Part shown: positions 16,334-24,235 of the stretch, piece after piece | Numbering within the stretch: the stretch's first letter is position 1 | Layout of the letters: each line of letters opens with the position of its first letter | DNA from: Gordonibacter sp. 28C | Lineage (GTDB): Bacteria; Actinomycetota; Coriobacteriia; Coriobacteriales; Eggerthellaceae | NCBI RefSeq assembly: GCF_003339845.1 | Contig: NZ_PPTR01000001.1 | Location: forward strand, 372,001-436,000 | DNA: 64,000 nucleotides | Reading direction: 5' to 3' | Notes under the pieces: generated by a model | Told to the model about the DNA's origin: nothing | Databases searched by the model: none | What the model saw: the letters and a program-made list of their open reading frames with translations, nothing else | Position numbers and translations under genes: made by a program

Positions 16334-17173
16334 CTATTCCTTCAAATCGATGTTCTTCGTGTCGGTGATGAGCATGCAGCCGGGGGCGTGGGTGATGGCG
16401 AAGGGCGGCTTGCTGTTCATGACGATGGACTGAGGCGTGACGCCGCATGCCCAGAACACGGGCACCTCGCCCTCGTGGATGTCCACGGGGTCGCCGAACT
16501 CGGGGTGTGCGATGTCCTTCACGCCGATGGCCGCGGGGTCGCCGATGTGGATGGGCGCGCCGTGCACCTTCGGGATGGCGCCGGATATCTGCACCGCCTT
16601 CACCACCTGGTCGTAGGGGATGGGGCGCATGGACATGACCATCTTGCCGCTCATGGAGCCGGCTGGTTGGCAGTCCACGCCGGTCAGGTACATGGAGACG
16701 TTGCGGCCCATGGTGTTGTGGCGCATCTCGATGCCGGCCTCGATGAGCTCGGACTCGAACGAGAACGAGCACCCGATGACGAACGACACCAGGTCGTCGC
16801 GCCAGTAGTCCTCGACTTTCTCCACTTCGGCCACCAGCTCGCCGTGCTCGTAGATGCGGTAGCGCGGGAAGTCGGTGGCGATGTCGCAGTCGGTCGCGCA
16901 GATGGTGGCTTCGCGCGCGCCCACCTCGGTCACCTCGAGCAACGGGCAGGGCTTGGGGTTGCGCTGCGCGAACAGCAGGAAGTCGTAAGCCTGCTCCTTC
17001 GGCAGCACGATGAGGTTCGCCTGTGCGTATCCGGGGCACAGGCCGCTCGTCGGCGCCGTGAACGCGCCCGATCGAATGAGATGCCGTGCGTCGACGGGCG
17101 ATGCCTCGAGCATCTGCGCCCATACGTCGTCCGCAACGCCTTCGGGCTTGGTGGGAATCGAAGTGTTATGCAT
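16334..17173 (-). CDS. DUF1445 / YcsI-family putative hydro-lyase
   Basis: 279 residues with the family motifs SGLCPGYAQANLIVLP, SFVIGCSFSFESELIEAGI and ITHAPGCMLITDTKN at the C-terminus. Mammalian relatives include D-glutamate cyclase (DGLUCY), which interconverts D-glutamate and 5-oxo-D-proline, and bacterial copies are regularly neighbours of pxp genes. A role in supplying or isomerising 5-oxoproline is therefore plausible. It is the first gene of a unit with the RHH protein and pxpA. ATG 17173 has AAAGGGG upstream. Confidence 0.85.
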   Translation of the reverse strand: MHNTSIPTKPEGVADDVWAQMLEASPVDARHLIRSGAFTAPTSGLCPGYAQANLIVLPKEQAYDFLLFAQRNPKPCPLLEVTEVGAREATICATDCDIATDFPRYRIYEHGELVAEVEKVEDYWRDDLVSFVIGCSFSFESELIEAGIEMRHNTMGRNVSMYLTGVDCQPAGSMSGKMVMSMRPIPYDQVVKAVQISGAIPKVHGAPIHIGDPAAIGVKDIAHPEFGDPVDIHEGEVPVFWACGVTPQSIVMNSKPPFAITHAPGCMLITDTKNIDLKE

Positions 17174-17403
17174 GATAGGCCCCTTTCCAAGATGTGTGCT
17201 CCATTATCGCACGGGAAACCTTCGTGCGGCGTGCCCGTCAACATCTATCCACGTTCGCATGCAAGGTCGACGCTCTTAGCGCATGCGTCTGGCCGACAGT
17301 GTTCGAATCTATCCTGACATCGGTTGCTGCATTCTGGCGAATCGTAGGAAAACGAGGGATTACAATGAAAGCGGCCGCCACCGACACGAGAAGAGGAACG
17401 CGC

Positions 17404-18153
17404 ATGGATGCCGAGTTCGTGAACCTGACACCGGAAAACCTCGCCGACGAGCACCTTTGCTGCATCATCCGCAGCAAGAAGCTCCATCCGGGCGTCGAAG
17501 CGAAGCGGCAATGGCTCGCCGACCGGCTGAAGGAAGGCCACGTTTTCAGGAAGCTGCAGGCGAAGGCCACCGTGTTCATCGAGTACGCCTCGCTTGAGTC
17601 GGCTTGGGTTCCCGTAGTCGGCGACAACTACCTCTACCTGTACTGCCTGTGGGTTGCCGGCAGCCCCAAAGGAAGCGGATATGGGAAATCGCTGATGAAG
17701 TACTGTCTGGCCGATGCCAAGGAAAAAGGCAGGTCCGGCGTTTGCATGCTCGGGTCGAAGAAGCAGAAGAGCTGGCTTTCCGACCAGTCGTTCGCGAAGA
17801 AGTACGGCTTCGAGGTTGTTGACGCCACCGAGAACGGCTACGAGTTGCTTGCGCTTTCTTTCGACGGAACGGTCCCGCAGTTCGCACCGAATGCCAAACG
17901 CGAGCGAATCGAAAGCGAAGAGCTGACGATCTACTACGACCTGCAATGCCCCTACATCCATCAATATATCGAGAAGATATGTCAGTACTGCGAAGCGAAC
18001 GACGTGCCCGTGTCGCTCGTTCTCGTGGACACGCTGCAGAAGGCCAAGGAGCTCCCCTGCGCCTTCAACAATTGGGCCGTGTTCTACAAAGGGGAGTTCC
18101 AGACGGTCAATTTGCTGGGGGTGCCCCAGATAGAGAAGATGCTCAAGAAGTGA
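17404..18153 (+). CDS. GNAT acetyltransferase with C-terminal YoaP domain
   Basis: About 249 residues from ATG 17404 (MDAEFVNLTPENLADEHLCC; AGAGGAACGC upstream); an in-frame ATG at 17365 is an alternative. The N-terminal part is a GNAT fold with acetyl-CoA loop GSPKGSGYGKSLMKYC, and the C-terminal part (YYDLQCPYIHQYIEKICQYC onward) is the thioredoxin-like YoaP extension with a cysteine-containing motif. Related proteins acetylate small molecules, but the substrate is not known. It is transcribed against its neighbours, splitting the 5-oxoproline genes, and looks like an insertion into that cluster. Confidence 0.8.
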   Translation: MDAEFVNLTPENLADEHLCCIIRSKKLHPGVEAKRQWLADRLKEGHVFRKLQAKATVFIEYASLESAWVPVVGDNYLYLYCLWVAGSPKGSGYGKSLMKYCLADAKEKGRSGVCMLGSKKQKSWLSDQSFAKKYGFEVVDATENGYELLALSFDGTVPQFAPNAKRERIESEELTIYYDLQCPYIHQYIEKICQYCEANDVPVSLVLVDTLQKAKELPCAFNNWAVFYKGEFQTVNLLGVPQIEKMLKK

Positions 18154-18164
18154 GGGCTTTGGGA

Positions 18165-18206
18165 GCGGCGCGCGTCGCCGCCCCGACCGCCGGACCCGCA
18201 GGTCGG
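18165..18206. terminator. Convergent-gene hairpins
   Basis: GCGGCG (18165-18170)/CGCCGC (18176-18181) and CCGACC (18183-18188)/GGTCGG (18201-18206) lie in the 54-bp gap between the GNAT gene and accC. They are short stems without T-runs and are likely weak bidirectional terminators. Confidence 0.45.
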
Positions 18207-18207
18207 T

Positions 18208-19557
18208 TTACACTTCCCCCTTCATGAACCGCTCGATGAAGCTCGTGTCCGCCAAGCCGGCGGCGAACGTCTCGTTCTCCATGATGGCGTACTGGAAGTC
18301 CAGGTTCGTCTTCACGCCCACCACCACCATCTCCTCGAGCGCGGTGCGCATCTTCGCGATGGCCTCGGTGCGATCGCGCCCGTGCACGATGACCTTGGCT
18401 ATCATGGAGTCGTAGTAGGGCGATATCTCGTAGCCGTCGAACGCGGCCGTGTCCACGCGCACGCCGTTGCCGCCGGGCAGGTGCATCTGCGATATGGTGC
18501 CGGGCGAGGGCAGGAAGCCGCGCTCGGGCTGCTCGGCGTTCACGCGGCACTCGATGGCGTGGCCGCGGTAGGTGATGTCGTCCTGCGTGAACGTGAGCGG
18601 GTCGCCCGCCGCCACGCGGATCATCTCCTGCACGATGTCGGTGCCCGTCACCATCTCGGTCACGGAGTGCTCCACCTGCACGCGCGTGTTCATCTCCATG
18701 AAGTAGTAGTTCAGCTGGTCGTCCAGCAAGAACTCGATCGTACCGGCCGACGTGTAGCCCACGGCCTGCGCCGCGCGCACGGCGGCGTCGAGCATCTCGT
18801 CGCGCACCTCTTCCGTCAGGGCGGGCGAGGGGCTCTCCTCGATCATCTTCTGGTGGTTGCGCTGCACGGAGCAATCGCGCTCTCCCAGCGCCACCACGGT
18901 GCCGTACGTGTCGGCTATGACCTGCACCTCCACGTGGCGCGGGTTCAACACGCAGCGCTCCAGGTACATGGTGTTGTCGCCGAACGCGCCCACGCTCTCG
19001 CGCTGTGCGATGGAGAACTGCTCGGAGAAGTCGCGGTCGTCCAGGCTCACGCGCATGCCCTTGCCGCCGCCGCCCGACGACGCCTTTATCATGATGGGCC
19101 AGCCGATGGCGCGCGCCTTCTCCAGCGCCTCGTCGGGGGCGTGCACGGGCTCCTTCGTCCCGGGCACCACGGGCACGCCGGCCTCCATCATGGTCTTGCG
19201 GGCCTGGCTCTTGTTGCCCATGCGGTCGATGACCTCGGGCGCGGGTCCTATGAACACGATGTCGTTCTCGCGGCACAGCTTCGCGAACGTGGAGTTCTCG
19301 GACAGAAAACCGTAGCCGGGATGGATGGCCTGCGCCCCCGTTCCCTTCGCCGCCGACAGGATGGCGGCGATGTTCAGGTAGGAGTCGCGTGCGGCCGGCG
19401 GGCCGATGCACACGCTCTCGTCGGCCAGGTACACGTGCAGGGAATGCTTGTCGGCCGTGGAGTACACGGCCACCGTTTTGATGTTCATGGCGCGGCAGGC
19501 GCGGATGATGCGCACGGCTATCTCGCCGCGGTTCGCTATGAGTATCTTGTCGAACAT
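18208..19557 (-). CDS. accC: Biotin carboxylase subunit
   Basis: 449 residues. The start IANRGEIAVRIIRACR, the ATP-grasp loop KASSGGGGKGMRV and the catalytic EMNTRVQVEHSVTE are all intact. It carboxylates the biotin on a carrier protein using ATP and bicarbonate. It follows accB by 12 bp, in one unit with pxpB and pxpC. No carboxyltransferase genes accA or accD are nearby; the partner in this cluster is PxpC, which belongs to the biotin-dependent carboxyltransferase-like family. The pair may therefore serve the 5-oxoproline module rather than, or as well as, fatty acid synthesis. Confidence 0.93.
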   Translation of the reverse strand: MFDKILIANRGEIAVRIIRACRAMNIKTVAVYSTADKHSLHVYLADESVCIGPPAARDSYLNIAAILSAAKGTGAQAIHPGYGFLSENSTFAKLCRENDIVFIGPAPEVIDRMGNKSQARKTMMEAGVPVVPGTKEPVHAPDEALEKARAIGWPIMIKASSGGGGKGMRVSLDDRDFSEQFSIAQRESVGAFGDNTMYLERCVLNPRHVEVQVIADTYGTVVALGERDCSVQRNHQKMIEESPSPALTEEVRDEMLDAAVRAAQAVGYTSAGTIEFLLDDQLNYYFMEMNTRVQVEHSVTEMVTGTDIVQEMIRVAAGDPLTFTQDDITYRGHAIECRVNAEQPERGFLPSPGTISQMHLPGGNGVRVDTAAFDGYEISPYYDSMIAKVIVHGRDRTEAIAKMRTALEEMVVVGVKTNLDFQYAIMENETFAAGLADTSFIERFMKGEV

Positions 19558-19569
19558 GGCGCCGCCCGC

Positions 19570-20037
19570 CTAGCGCGCTTCGGCGGTGGCGATGCGGAAC
19601 AGCGGTTGGTCGTACTCCACCTGCGTTCCGTTGGCGGCCAGCACTTCCACCACCACGCCGGGCGCGGGAGCCGTGATCTCGTTCATCATCTTCATGGCCT
19701 CCACGATGGCCATCGTCTGGCCCGACAGCACCTCTTGCCCCACCTTGACGAACGGGTCCTCGTCGGGGCTGGGCGAGAGGTAGAACATGCCCACCATGGG
19801 GCTGCGCACCAGCAGCGAGTCCTTGTCCACGTCCTCGATCGCGGCGGCTTCGTGGCCTTCCGACTTGCCGGCCAGAAGCGCGCTCACGCGATCGGCCATG
19901 AGCGGAAGGGCCGAGGACGAGAGCGGTCCGTGGCTGCGTTCCAACTCGATTTTCGTCTCGCCGTCGTCCACGCGCAGGGCCGTGAGCTCGGCCTTGTCCA
20001 TGATGGCGATGAGTTCTTCGATGGCTTTCGTATCCAT
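19570..20037 (-). CDS. accB: Biotin carboxyl carrier protein
   Basis: 155 residues. The biotinyl domain is at about 75-152 with the biotinylation motif EAMKM (Lys116). The N-terminal helix IEELIAIMDKAELTALRV and an acidic linker are typical of AccB. It carries the carboxybiotin between AccC and a carboxyltransferase. The start has AAGGAG upstream. It lies between pxpC and accC. Confidence 0.93.
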   Translation of the reverse strand: MDTKAIEELIAIMDKAELTALRVDDGETKIELERSHGPLSSSALPLMADRVSALLAGKSEGHEAAAIEDVDKDSLLVRSPMVGMFYLSPSPDEDPFVKVGQEVLSGQTMAIVEAMKMMNEITAPAPGVVVEVLAANGTQVEYDQPLFRIATAEAR

Positions 20038-20058
20038 GGTGCTTCTCCTTGCGCTTCT

Positions 20059-21225
20059 CTATGCGATGCGGTCTTTGCCGTTGTCGCGGTCGTTGCCGTT
20101 GGCGTCCGCGCTGTTTTCGTAGTGCAATGCGTTGCGGCTCCCCACGCGCTCGGCGCGGTCGGCTCGGTCGATCCATAGCGTGTCGGCCTGGGTTTTCATG
20201 GCTTGCTTCTCCAGGATGGGCGTGAGGCGCCGCGCCGTGCGGCGGGGTGAGATGCCGTCGGCGCTGGGCCGACGCACCTTCAGGGCCAGCATTTCGAACT
20301 GCCGTGCCTCTTCCCGCAGCAGTTCCTGGGCCTGCTGCACGGTGATGGCTTCGAAGCGGACCCGCCTGCCGGGAGGGCGTTGCACGAGCTTCGGGATATC
20401 CACGGTGGCGATGGTGCCGATCTTCGCGTAGCCGCCGGTGGTTTGGCGATCTGCCAGCATGATGATGGGCCGGCCGTGCGAGGGCACTTGCACGGCGCCG
20501 AACGATATGCCGTCCGATATGATATCCGACCCGTGTTTCGTCTCGATTTCCGTGCCGTCAAGGCGGTATCCCATGCGGTCGCACTTCGTGGTGGTGGTGT
20601 ACGGTTGGCTGTAGAACGTTTCGATGCCGGCTTCGGTGAACATGTCCTCCTGCGGTCCGGGCACCACGCGCACTGCGATCTCGTCTTCCTCGAACCCGTA
20701 GAACGGGTCGGGGTCGATGCGGTGGGAGCCCAGGTTCGGCAGGAAGTCGACGCCCTTCGTCACGAACGGCAGGTAGTCTCCGGTTATGAGCGTGCGCCCC
20801 TTCCAGCCGCCGAACTCGCACTTCAAGTTCGTGGAGCGGCTGCCCATGACCTCGGGCACCCGCACGCTGCCCCCGGCGATGGCAAGGTACCCGTAGCAGC
20901 CGGTCTTTGCGGCGCCGAAGCGCAGGATGGAGCCGCGTTTCACCATGATGGCCGCGTAGCGGGGCACGGGCTCGCCGTCGATGGTGGCGGCGAAGTCGGC
21001 GCCCGTGATGGCGATGATGGTTTTCGTGGTGAAGCGCAGCATGGGGCCGGCCAGCGCGAACTCCAGCACGGGCGCGTCCGGGTCGTTCTCCACCAGCAGG
21101 TTTGCTATGACGTAGGCGCGGTGGTCCATGACGCCGTTTGTGGAGAAGCCGCTGCCCTGGTAGCCGAAGCGGCCGTTGTCCTGGATCGACGTGTACACGC
21201 CCGGTTTTCTGATAACGAGGCCCAT
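20059..21225 (-). CDS. pxpC: 5-oxoprolinase subunit C (biotin-dependent carboxyltransferase family)
   Basis: 388 residues with the KipA/PxpC signature VIRKPGVYTSIQDNGRFGYQ at the start and IAITGADFAATIDG further on. It partners PxpB to form the ATP-dependent part of 5-oxoprolinase; the same fold occurs in urea carboxylase and other biotin-dependent enzymes. It starts 1 bp after the pxpB stop, so translation is likely coupled. A hydrophilic tail of about 60 residues (from KQAMKTQADT) runs beyond the usual end of the domain and looks lineage-specific. Confidence 0.92.
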   Translation of the reverse strand: MGLVIRKPGVYTSIQDNGRFGYQGSGFSTNGVMDHRAYVIANLLVENDPDAPVLEFALAGPMLRFTTKTIIAITGADFAATIDGEPVPRYAAIMVKRGSILRFGAAKTGCYGYLAIAGGSVRVPEVMGSRSTNLKCEFGGWKGRTLITGDYLPFVTKGVDFLPNLGSHRIDPDPFYGFEEDEIAVRVVPGPQEDMFTEAGIETFYSQPYTTTTKCDRMGYRLDGTEIETKHGSDIISDGISFGAVQVPSHGRPIIMLADRQTTGGYAKIGTIATVDIPKLVQRPPGRRVRFEAITVQQAQELLREEARQFEMLALKVRRPSADGISPRRTARRLTPILEKQAMKTQADTLWIDRADRAERVGSRNALHYENSADANGNDRDNGKDRIA

Positions 21226-21226
21226 G

Positions 21227-21955
21227 CTACTCGTCCTCCACGAAGATCTGGTACTCGTAGGTGTTGGCGGCCAGCTGCTGCTCGATAGCGGCGTACTCGT
21301 CCGGCGTGATGGGCACGAAGCGCAGGTACTCGCCGGCGGCGTACAGGATGGGCTCCTCGCGGTCGGGGTCGTAGGGGCGCAGCGGCGTGCGGCCGATGAT
21401 CTGCCAGCCGCCGGGGGAGGCCAGCGGGTAGATGCCCGTCTGCTCTCCGCCTATGCCCACGCTGCCGGGTTCGATGCGCGTGCGCGGCGTGGCCAGGCGC
21501 GGCGTGTGCAGGCGCGGGTCGAGCCCGCCCAGATACGCGAAGCCCGGCAGGAAGCCCAGCATGTCTATGAGGTAGTCGTGCGCGGTGTGGACGTCCACGA
21601 CCTCCCGCTCGGTCAGCCCGGCGTGTCGGGCCACGTTGGCCAGGTCGGGGCCGTACTCGCCGCCGTAGCACACGGGAATCTGCACGATCTTGCGCACGGA
21701 GAGGTCGGCCTCGCCCACGTCGCGCAGCTTCCCCCGCAAACGCGCGGAAAGCTCGTCGAACGTGATCGTCAGGGGGTTGTAGTACACCATGAGCGAGCAG
21801 AACGTGGGCACGAGCTCGGTGATGCCCTCGATGGGGTCGGCGGTGAGGTTCTCGGCCGCCAGGCGGATCTTCGCGCTCGTCTCCGGGGAGATCGCATGCG
21901 CGAACTCCAGGTTGAGCGCCGAATCGCCGGCGATGGTGATGCTGAATCCCGCCAT
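21227..21955 (-). CDS. pxpB: 5-oxoprolinase subunit B (KipI family)
   Basis: 242 residues from ATG 21955 (MAGFSITIAGDSAL), the family start; the open frame runs further upstream but without similarity. The motifs PVCYGGEYGPDLANVA and LGFLPGFAYLGGLDPRLHTP are diagnostic. It is the first gene of pxpB-pxpC-accB-accC. GGAG lies 12 nt upstream, a rather long spacing. It diverges from a TauE-family transporter with a 141-bp shared region. Confidence 0.92.
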   Translation of the reverse strand: MAGFSITIAGDSALNLEFAHAISPETSAKIRLAAENLTADPIEGITELVPTFCSLMVYYNPLTITFDELSARLRGKLRDVGEADLSVRKIVQIPVCYGGEYGPDLANVARHAGLTEREVVDVHTAHDYLIDMLGFLPGFAYLGGLDPRLHTPRLATPRTRIEPGSVGIGGEQTGIYPLASPGGWQIIGRTPLRPYDPDREEPILYAAGEYLRFVPITPDEYAAIEQQLAANTYEYQIFVEDE

Positions 21956-22096
21956 ATGGTTCCGTTCTCCGTCTCTCGAGGGCGTCGCTGCGCAACCGGA
22001 AGGGCGCGCACCGGCATCGCCCGCCGGAGCGCGTCGATGACGTTGCCCATCAATGCTACACTGGTAACTTGTCATTAGGATAGGATTGTAGCATAT

Positions 22097-22810
22097 ATGG
22101 AAAAAGCACTGTTTCTTGCGACGTTCTTCTTCGCGTACACCGTGCAGGCCATCACCGGTTTTGCCGGCAACATCTTCGCCATGCCGGTGGGCACCACGCT
22201 TTTGGGCCTGAACTCCACCGTGTCCATCTTGAACGTGATGGGCTTTTTCGCGTGCGGTCTGTTGGCGTTGTTGAACATCAAGCACGTGAATTGGCGCGAG
22301 TTCGGCAAGATCATCGCGGTTATGATCGTGTTCATGTTCGTGGGCATCTGGCTCGACACGCTCATGCCGCTGCACATCTTGCTGAAGATATACGGCGCCA
22401 TCATCGTGTTCATCGGCGCGAAGAACCTCATCTTCACCCGCCAGAAGTTCCTGCCGGAATGGGCGCTGTGGATCATCTTGGCGCTGGCGGGCCTCATCCA
22501 GGGCATGTTCGTGTCGGGCGGCGCGCTGCTGGTTATCTACGCGGTGCAGAAGCTGCGCGACCAACAGGAGTTCCGCATCACGCTGTCGCTCATATGGACG
22601 GTGCTCAACTTCATTTACGCGTGCATCGCCTTCCAACAGGGCCATTTCACCGGCGACGTGCTCCAGATCATCCTCATGTGCGCCCCTCTGGCCGTCGTGG
22701 CCACGTTGCTGGGCAGCAAGCTGCAAAAGAAGATCAGCAAAGAGAAGTTCCTCAAGCTCACCTACGTACTGCTGTTGTTCATCGGCATCATGCTGTTGGT
22801 GACGAGCTAG
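22097..22810 (+). CDS. TauE/SafE-family membrane transporter
   Basis: 237 residues, about eight TM segments, with the N-terminal motif AITGFAGNIFAMP and the repeated half motif ALAGLIQGMFVSGGALLVIY characteristic of the TauE/SafE (DUF81) family. Members export sulfite, sulfoacetate or other organic anions. Being divergent from the pxp cluster, it might move 5-oxoproline, glutamate or a related anion; this is a guess from position. The start is ATG 22097 with only a weak ribosome site (AGGAT). Confidence 0.85.
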   Translation: MEKALFLATFFFAYTVQAITGFAGNIFAMPVGTTLLGLNSTVSILNVMGFFACGLLALLNIKHVNWREFGKIIAVMIVFMFVGIWLDTLMPLHILLKIYGAIIVFIGAKNLIFTRQKFLPEWALWIILALAGLIQGMFVSGGALLVIYAVQKLRDQQEFRITLSLIWTVLNFIYACIAFQQGHFTGDVLQIILMCAPLAVVATLLGSKLQKKISKEKFLKLTYVLLLFIGIMLLVTS

Positions 22811-22854
22811 CCCCGCTTCAAAGGTCGAAGTTAGAATAACTCTATTTGAATATA

Positions 22855-22932
22855 ATTCATGAATAATATAACTATGATAAGTGATCTGGGAAGATGATTA
22901 TCTTTGATCGTTTTATGGATAATAGGTCACTT
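22855..22932. promoter_or_regulatory. AT-rich region with inverted repeats before the MarR-like gene
   Basis: The 193-bp gap is markedly AT-rich against the surrounding GC-rich genes. It contains the perfect palindrome ATTCATGAAT (22855-22864) and arms AAGTGATCT (22879-22887)/AGGTCACTT (22924-22932), one mismatch, 36 nt apart. It is a likely promoter with regulator sites for the downstream gene, perhaps autoregulatory. Confidence 0.4.
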
Positions 22933-23003
22933 TACAAAAACAAGACTTATAGTATCAGCGTCAACCATGAGAGATATTGAGAAACGAAAGAAGGAACCCC
23001 CTC

Positions 23004-23474
23004 ATGACCGAAGCAACCAAGACGCTGGCGCAGCTGAAGAAGGCCAGCAAACTCACCCGCCTCTCGTTCCACAAGAACGGCCCGAAGAGCTACAAGCGCG
23101 GCCAGGGCGCCCTGCTGAACGCCCTGCTGGAGAACGACGGCACCACGCAGCGCGAACTGGTGAAGACCATGGGCATGGACCGCAGCGACCTCAAGGGCAT
23201 CGTGAAGAAGGCCGAGCGCAACGGCTACGTGACCATCGAGGACCACGACGCGAAGCACACCTACGCCGTGAAGCTGACCGACGAGGGCCGCAAGGTCGCC
23301 GAGAAGCGCGTCAAGGCCAACGACAAGACGGCCGAGGACATCCTGGACTGCCTGTCCGCCGACGAGGTCGCCCAGCTGAACGCCCTTACCGAGAAGCTCA
23401 TCCTGTCCTGCAAGGACAAGGGCGTCAACGGCAAGAAGAAGGGCCGCAAGGCTCACAGCTGCCACTGCTGCTAG
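23004..23474 (+). CDS. MarR-like winged-helix regulator with C-terminal Cys/His tail
   Basis: 156 residues from ATG 23004 (MTEATKTLAQ; AAGGAA upstream). A winged helix at about 35-100 (QGALLNALLENDGTTQRELV, then MGMDRSDLKGIVKKAERNGY and a wing) matches MarR-type proteins. The last residues, after a Lys/Gly-rich linker, are HSCHCC, a cluster that could bind a metal or respond to thiol oxidation; this tail is not part of ordinary MarR proteins. No obvious partner gene follows; a strong terminator ends it. Confidence 0.75.
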   Translation: MTEATKTLAQLKKASKLTRLSFHKNGPKSYKRGQGALLNALLENDGTTQRELVKTMGMDRSDLKGIVKKAERNGYVTIEDHDAKHTYAVKLTDEGRKVAEKRVKANDKTAEDILDCLSADEVAQLNALTEKLILSCKDKGVNGKKKGRKAHSCHCC

Positions 23475-23498
23475 CTTCGGCTCAAGCGACGCTGACTG

Positions 23499-23535
23499 AA
23501 GGAGGCCGGTGCGACTCGCATCGGCCTCCTTTTTC
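23499..23535 (+). terminator. Intrinsic terminator
   Basis: AAGGAGGCCGGTGCGA pairs with TCGCATCGGCCTCCTT (one G-T pair) and is followed by a T-run. Confidence 0.9.
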
Positions 23536-23679
23536 TGTCTGCGCCGATGCGGTTTCGCCTGCTGCCGCTTGTGGTCGGCCGGCAGGTTGCTCCTGTGGGC
23601 GGATGGGAGGCGAGGGGAAGTCGCGCCCGCGCGCGAGAACCGTTACAATAGGGCGAAAAGGCGAGGCAAGGAGCATCCC

Positions 23680-24120
23680 ATGGCGCAGTACCAACGCATC
23701 TTCGCGGCACTCGACGGCGCGTCCACGCAAAAGGCGGTGGCCCAGCGGGCCGTCGCGCTTGCGGCCGACAACGAGGCGCAGCTCCTGTTCGGGCACGTGA
23801 TCGACTCCGTTCCCAACGAGGCGAACGGCGCCGACTACGACGCGTTGTGCGCAGAGGGTCTGGCGCGCATCGAGGAAGATCTCGCCGGCGAGTTGCGCGA
23901 GGCGCGCGGCAACGCGTCGATCCCGTCCGTGGACGTGCAGGTGCGTGCCGGCCGTGTGGCCGAGACGCTGGCCGAACAGCTGGTGGAACCGTTCTCGCCC
24001 GATTTGATCGTGTGCGGCGAGCGCGGCCTCTCGAACATCAAATACGTGTTCGTGGGCAGCGTGTCCACGTACCTCATCAGGAACATGCGCTGCGACGTGC
24101 TCGTGGTGAAGCAGGGGTAA
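23680..24120 (+). CDS. Universal stress protein, UspA family
   Basis: 146 residues from ATG 23680 (GCAAGGAGC upstream). N-terminal YQRIFAALDGASTQKAVAQR and C-terminal DLIVCGERGLSNIKYVFVGS then RCDVLVVK match the UspA fold. The ATP-binding motif of some Usp proteins, GxxGxxG...GS, is only partly kept (CGERGLSNIKYVFVGS), so nucleotide binding is uncertain. It stands alone. Confidence 0.88.
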   Translation: MAQYQRIFAALDGASTQKAVAQRAVALAADNEAQLLFGHVIDSVPNEANGADYDALCAEGLARIEEDLAGELREARGNASIPSVDVQVRAGRVAETLAEQLVEPFSPDLIVCGERGLSNIKYVFVGSVSTYLIRNMRCDVLVVKQG

Positions 24121-24235
24121 GGCTTCGGCACCGCCGTTTTGGCTTCATCTTTGTTGAAGGGTTTGCCGCGAGGTGGTTTCGCTAAGCGAAAAAGCGTAGA
24201 ATGGCACGTTATCTCAGGCGGCGCTTGCGCATGGG

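Noticed and set aside
18208-20037. Complete acetyl-CoA carboxylase operon
   Set aside because: accA and accD are absent; only carrier and biotin carboxylase are present beside pxp genes.
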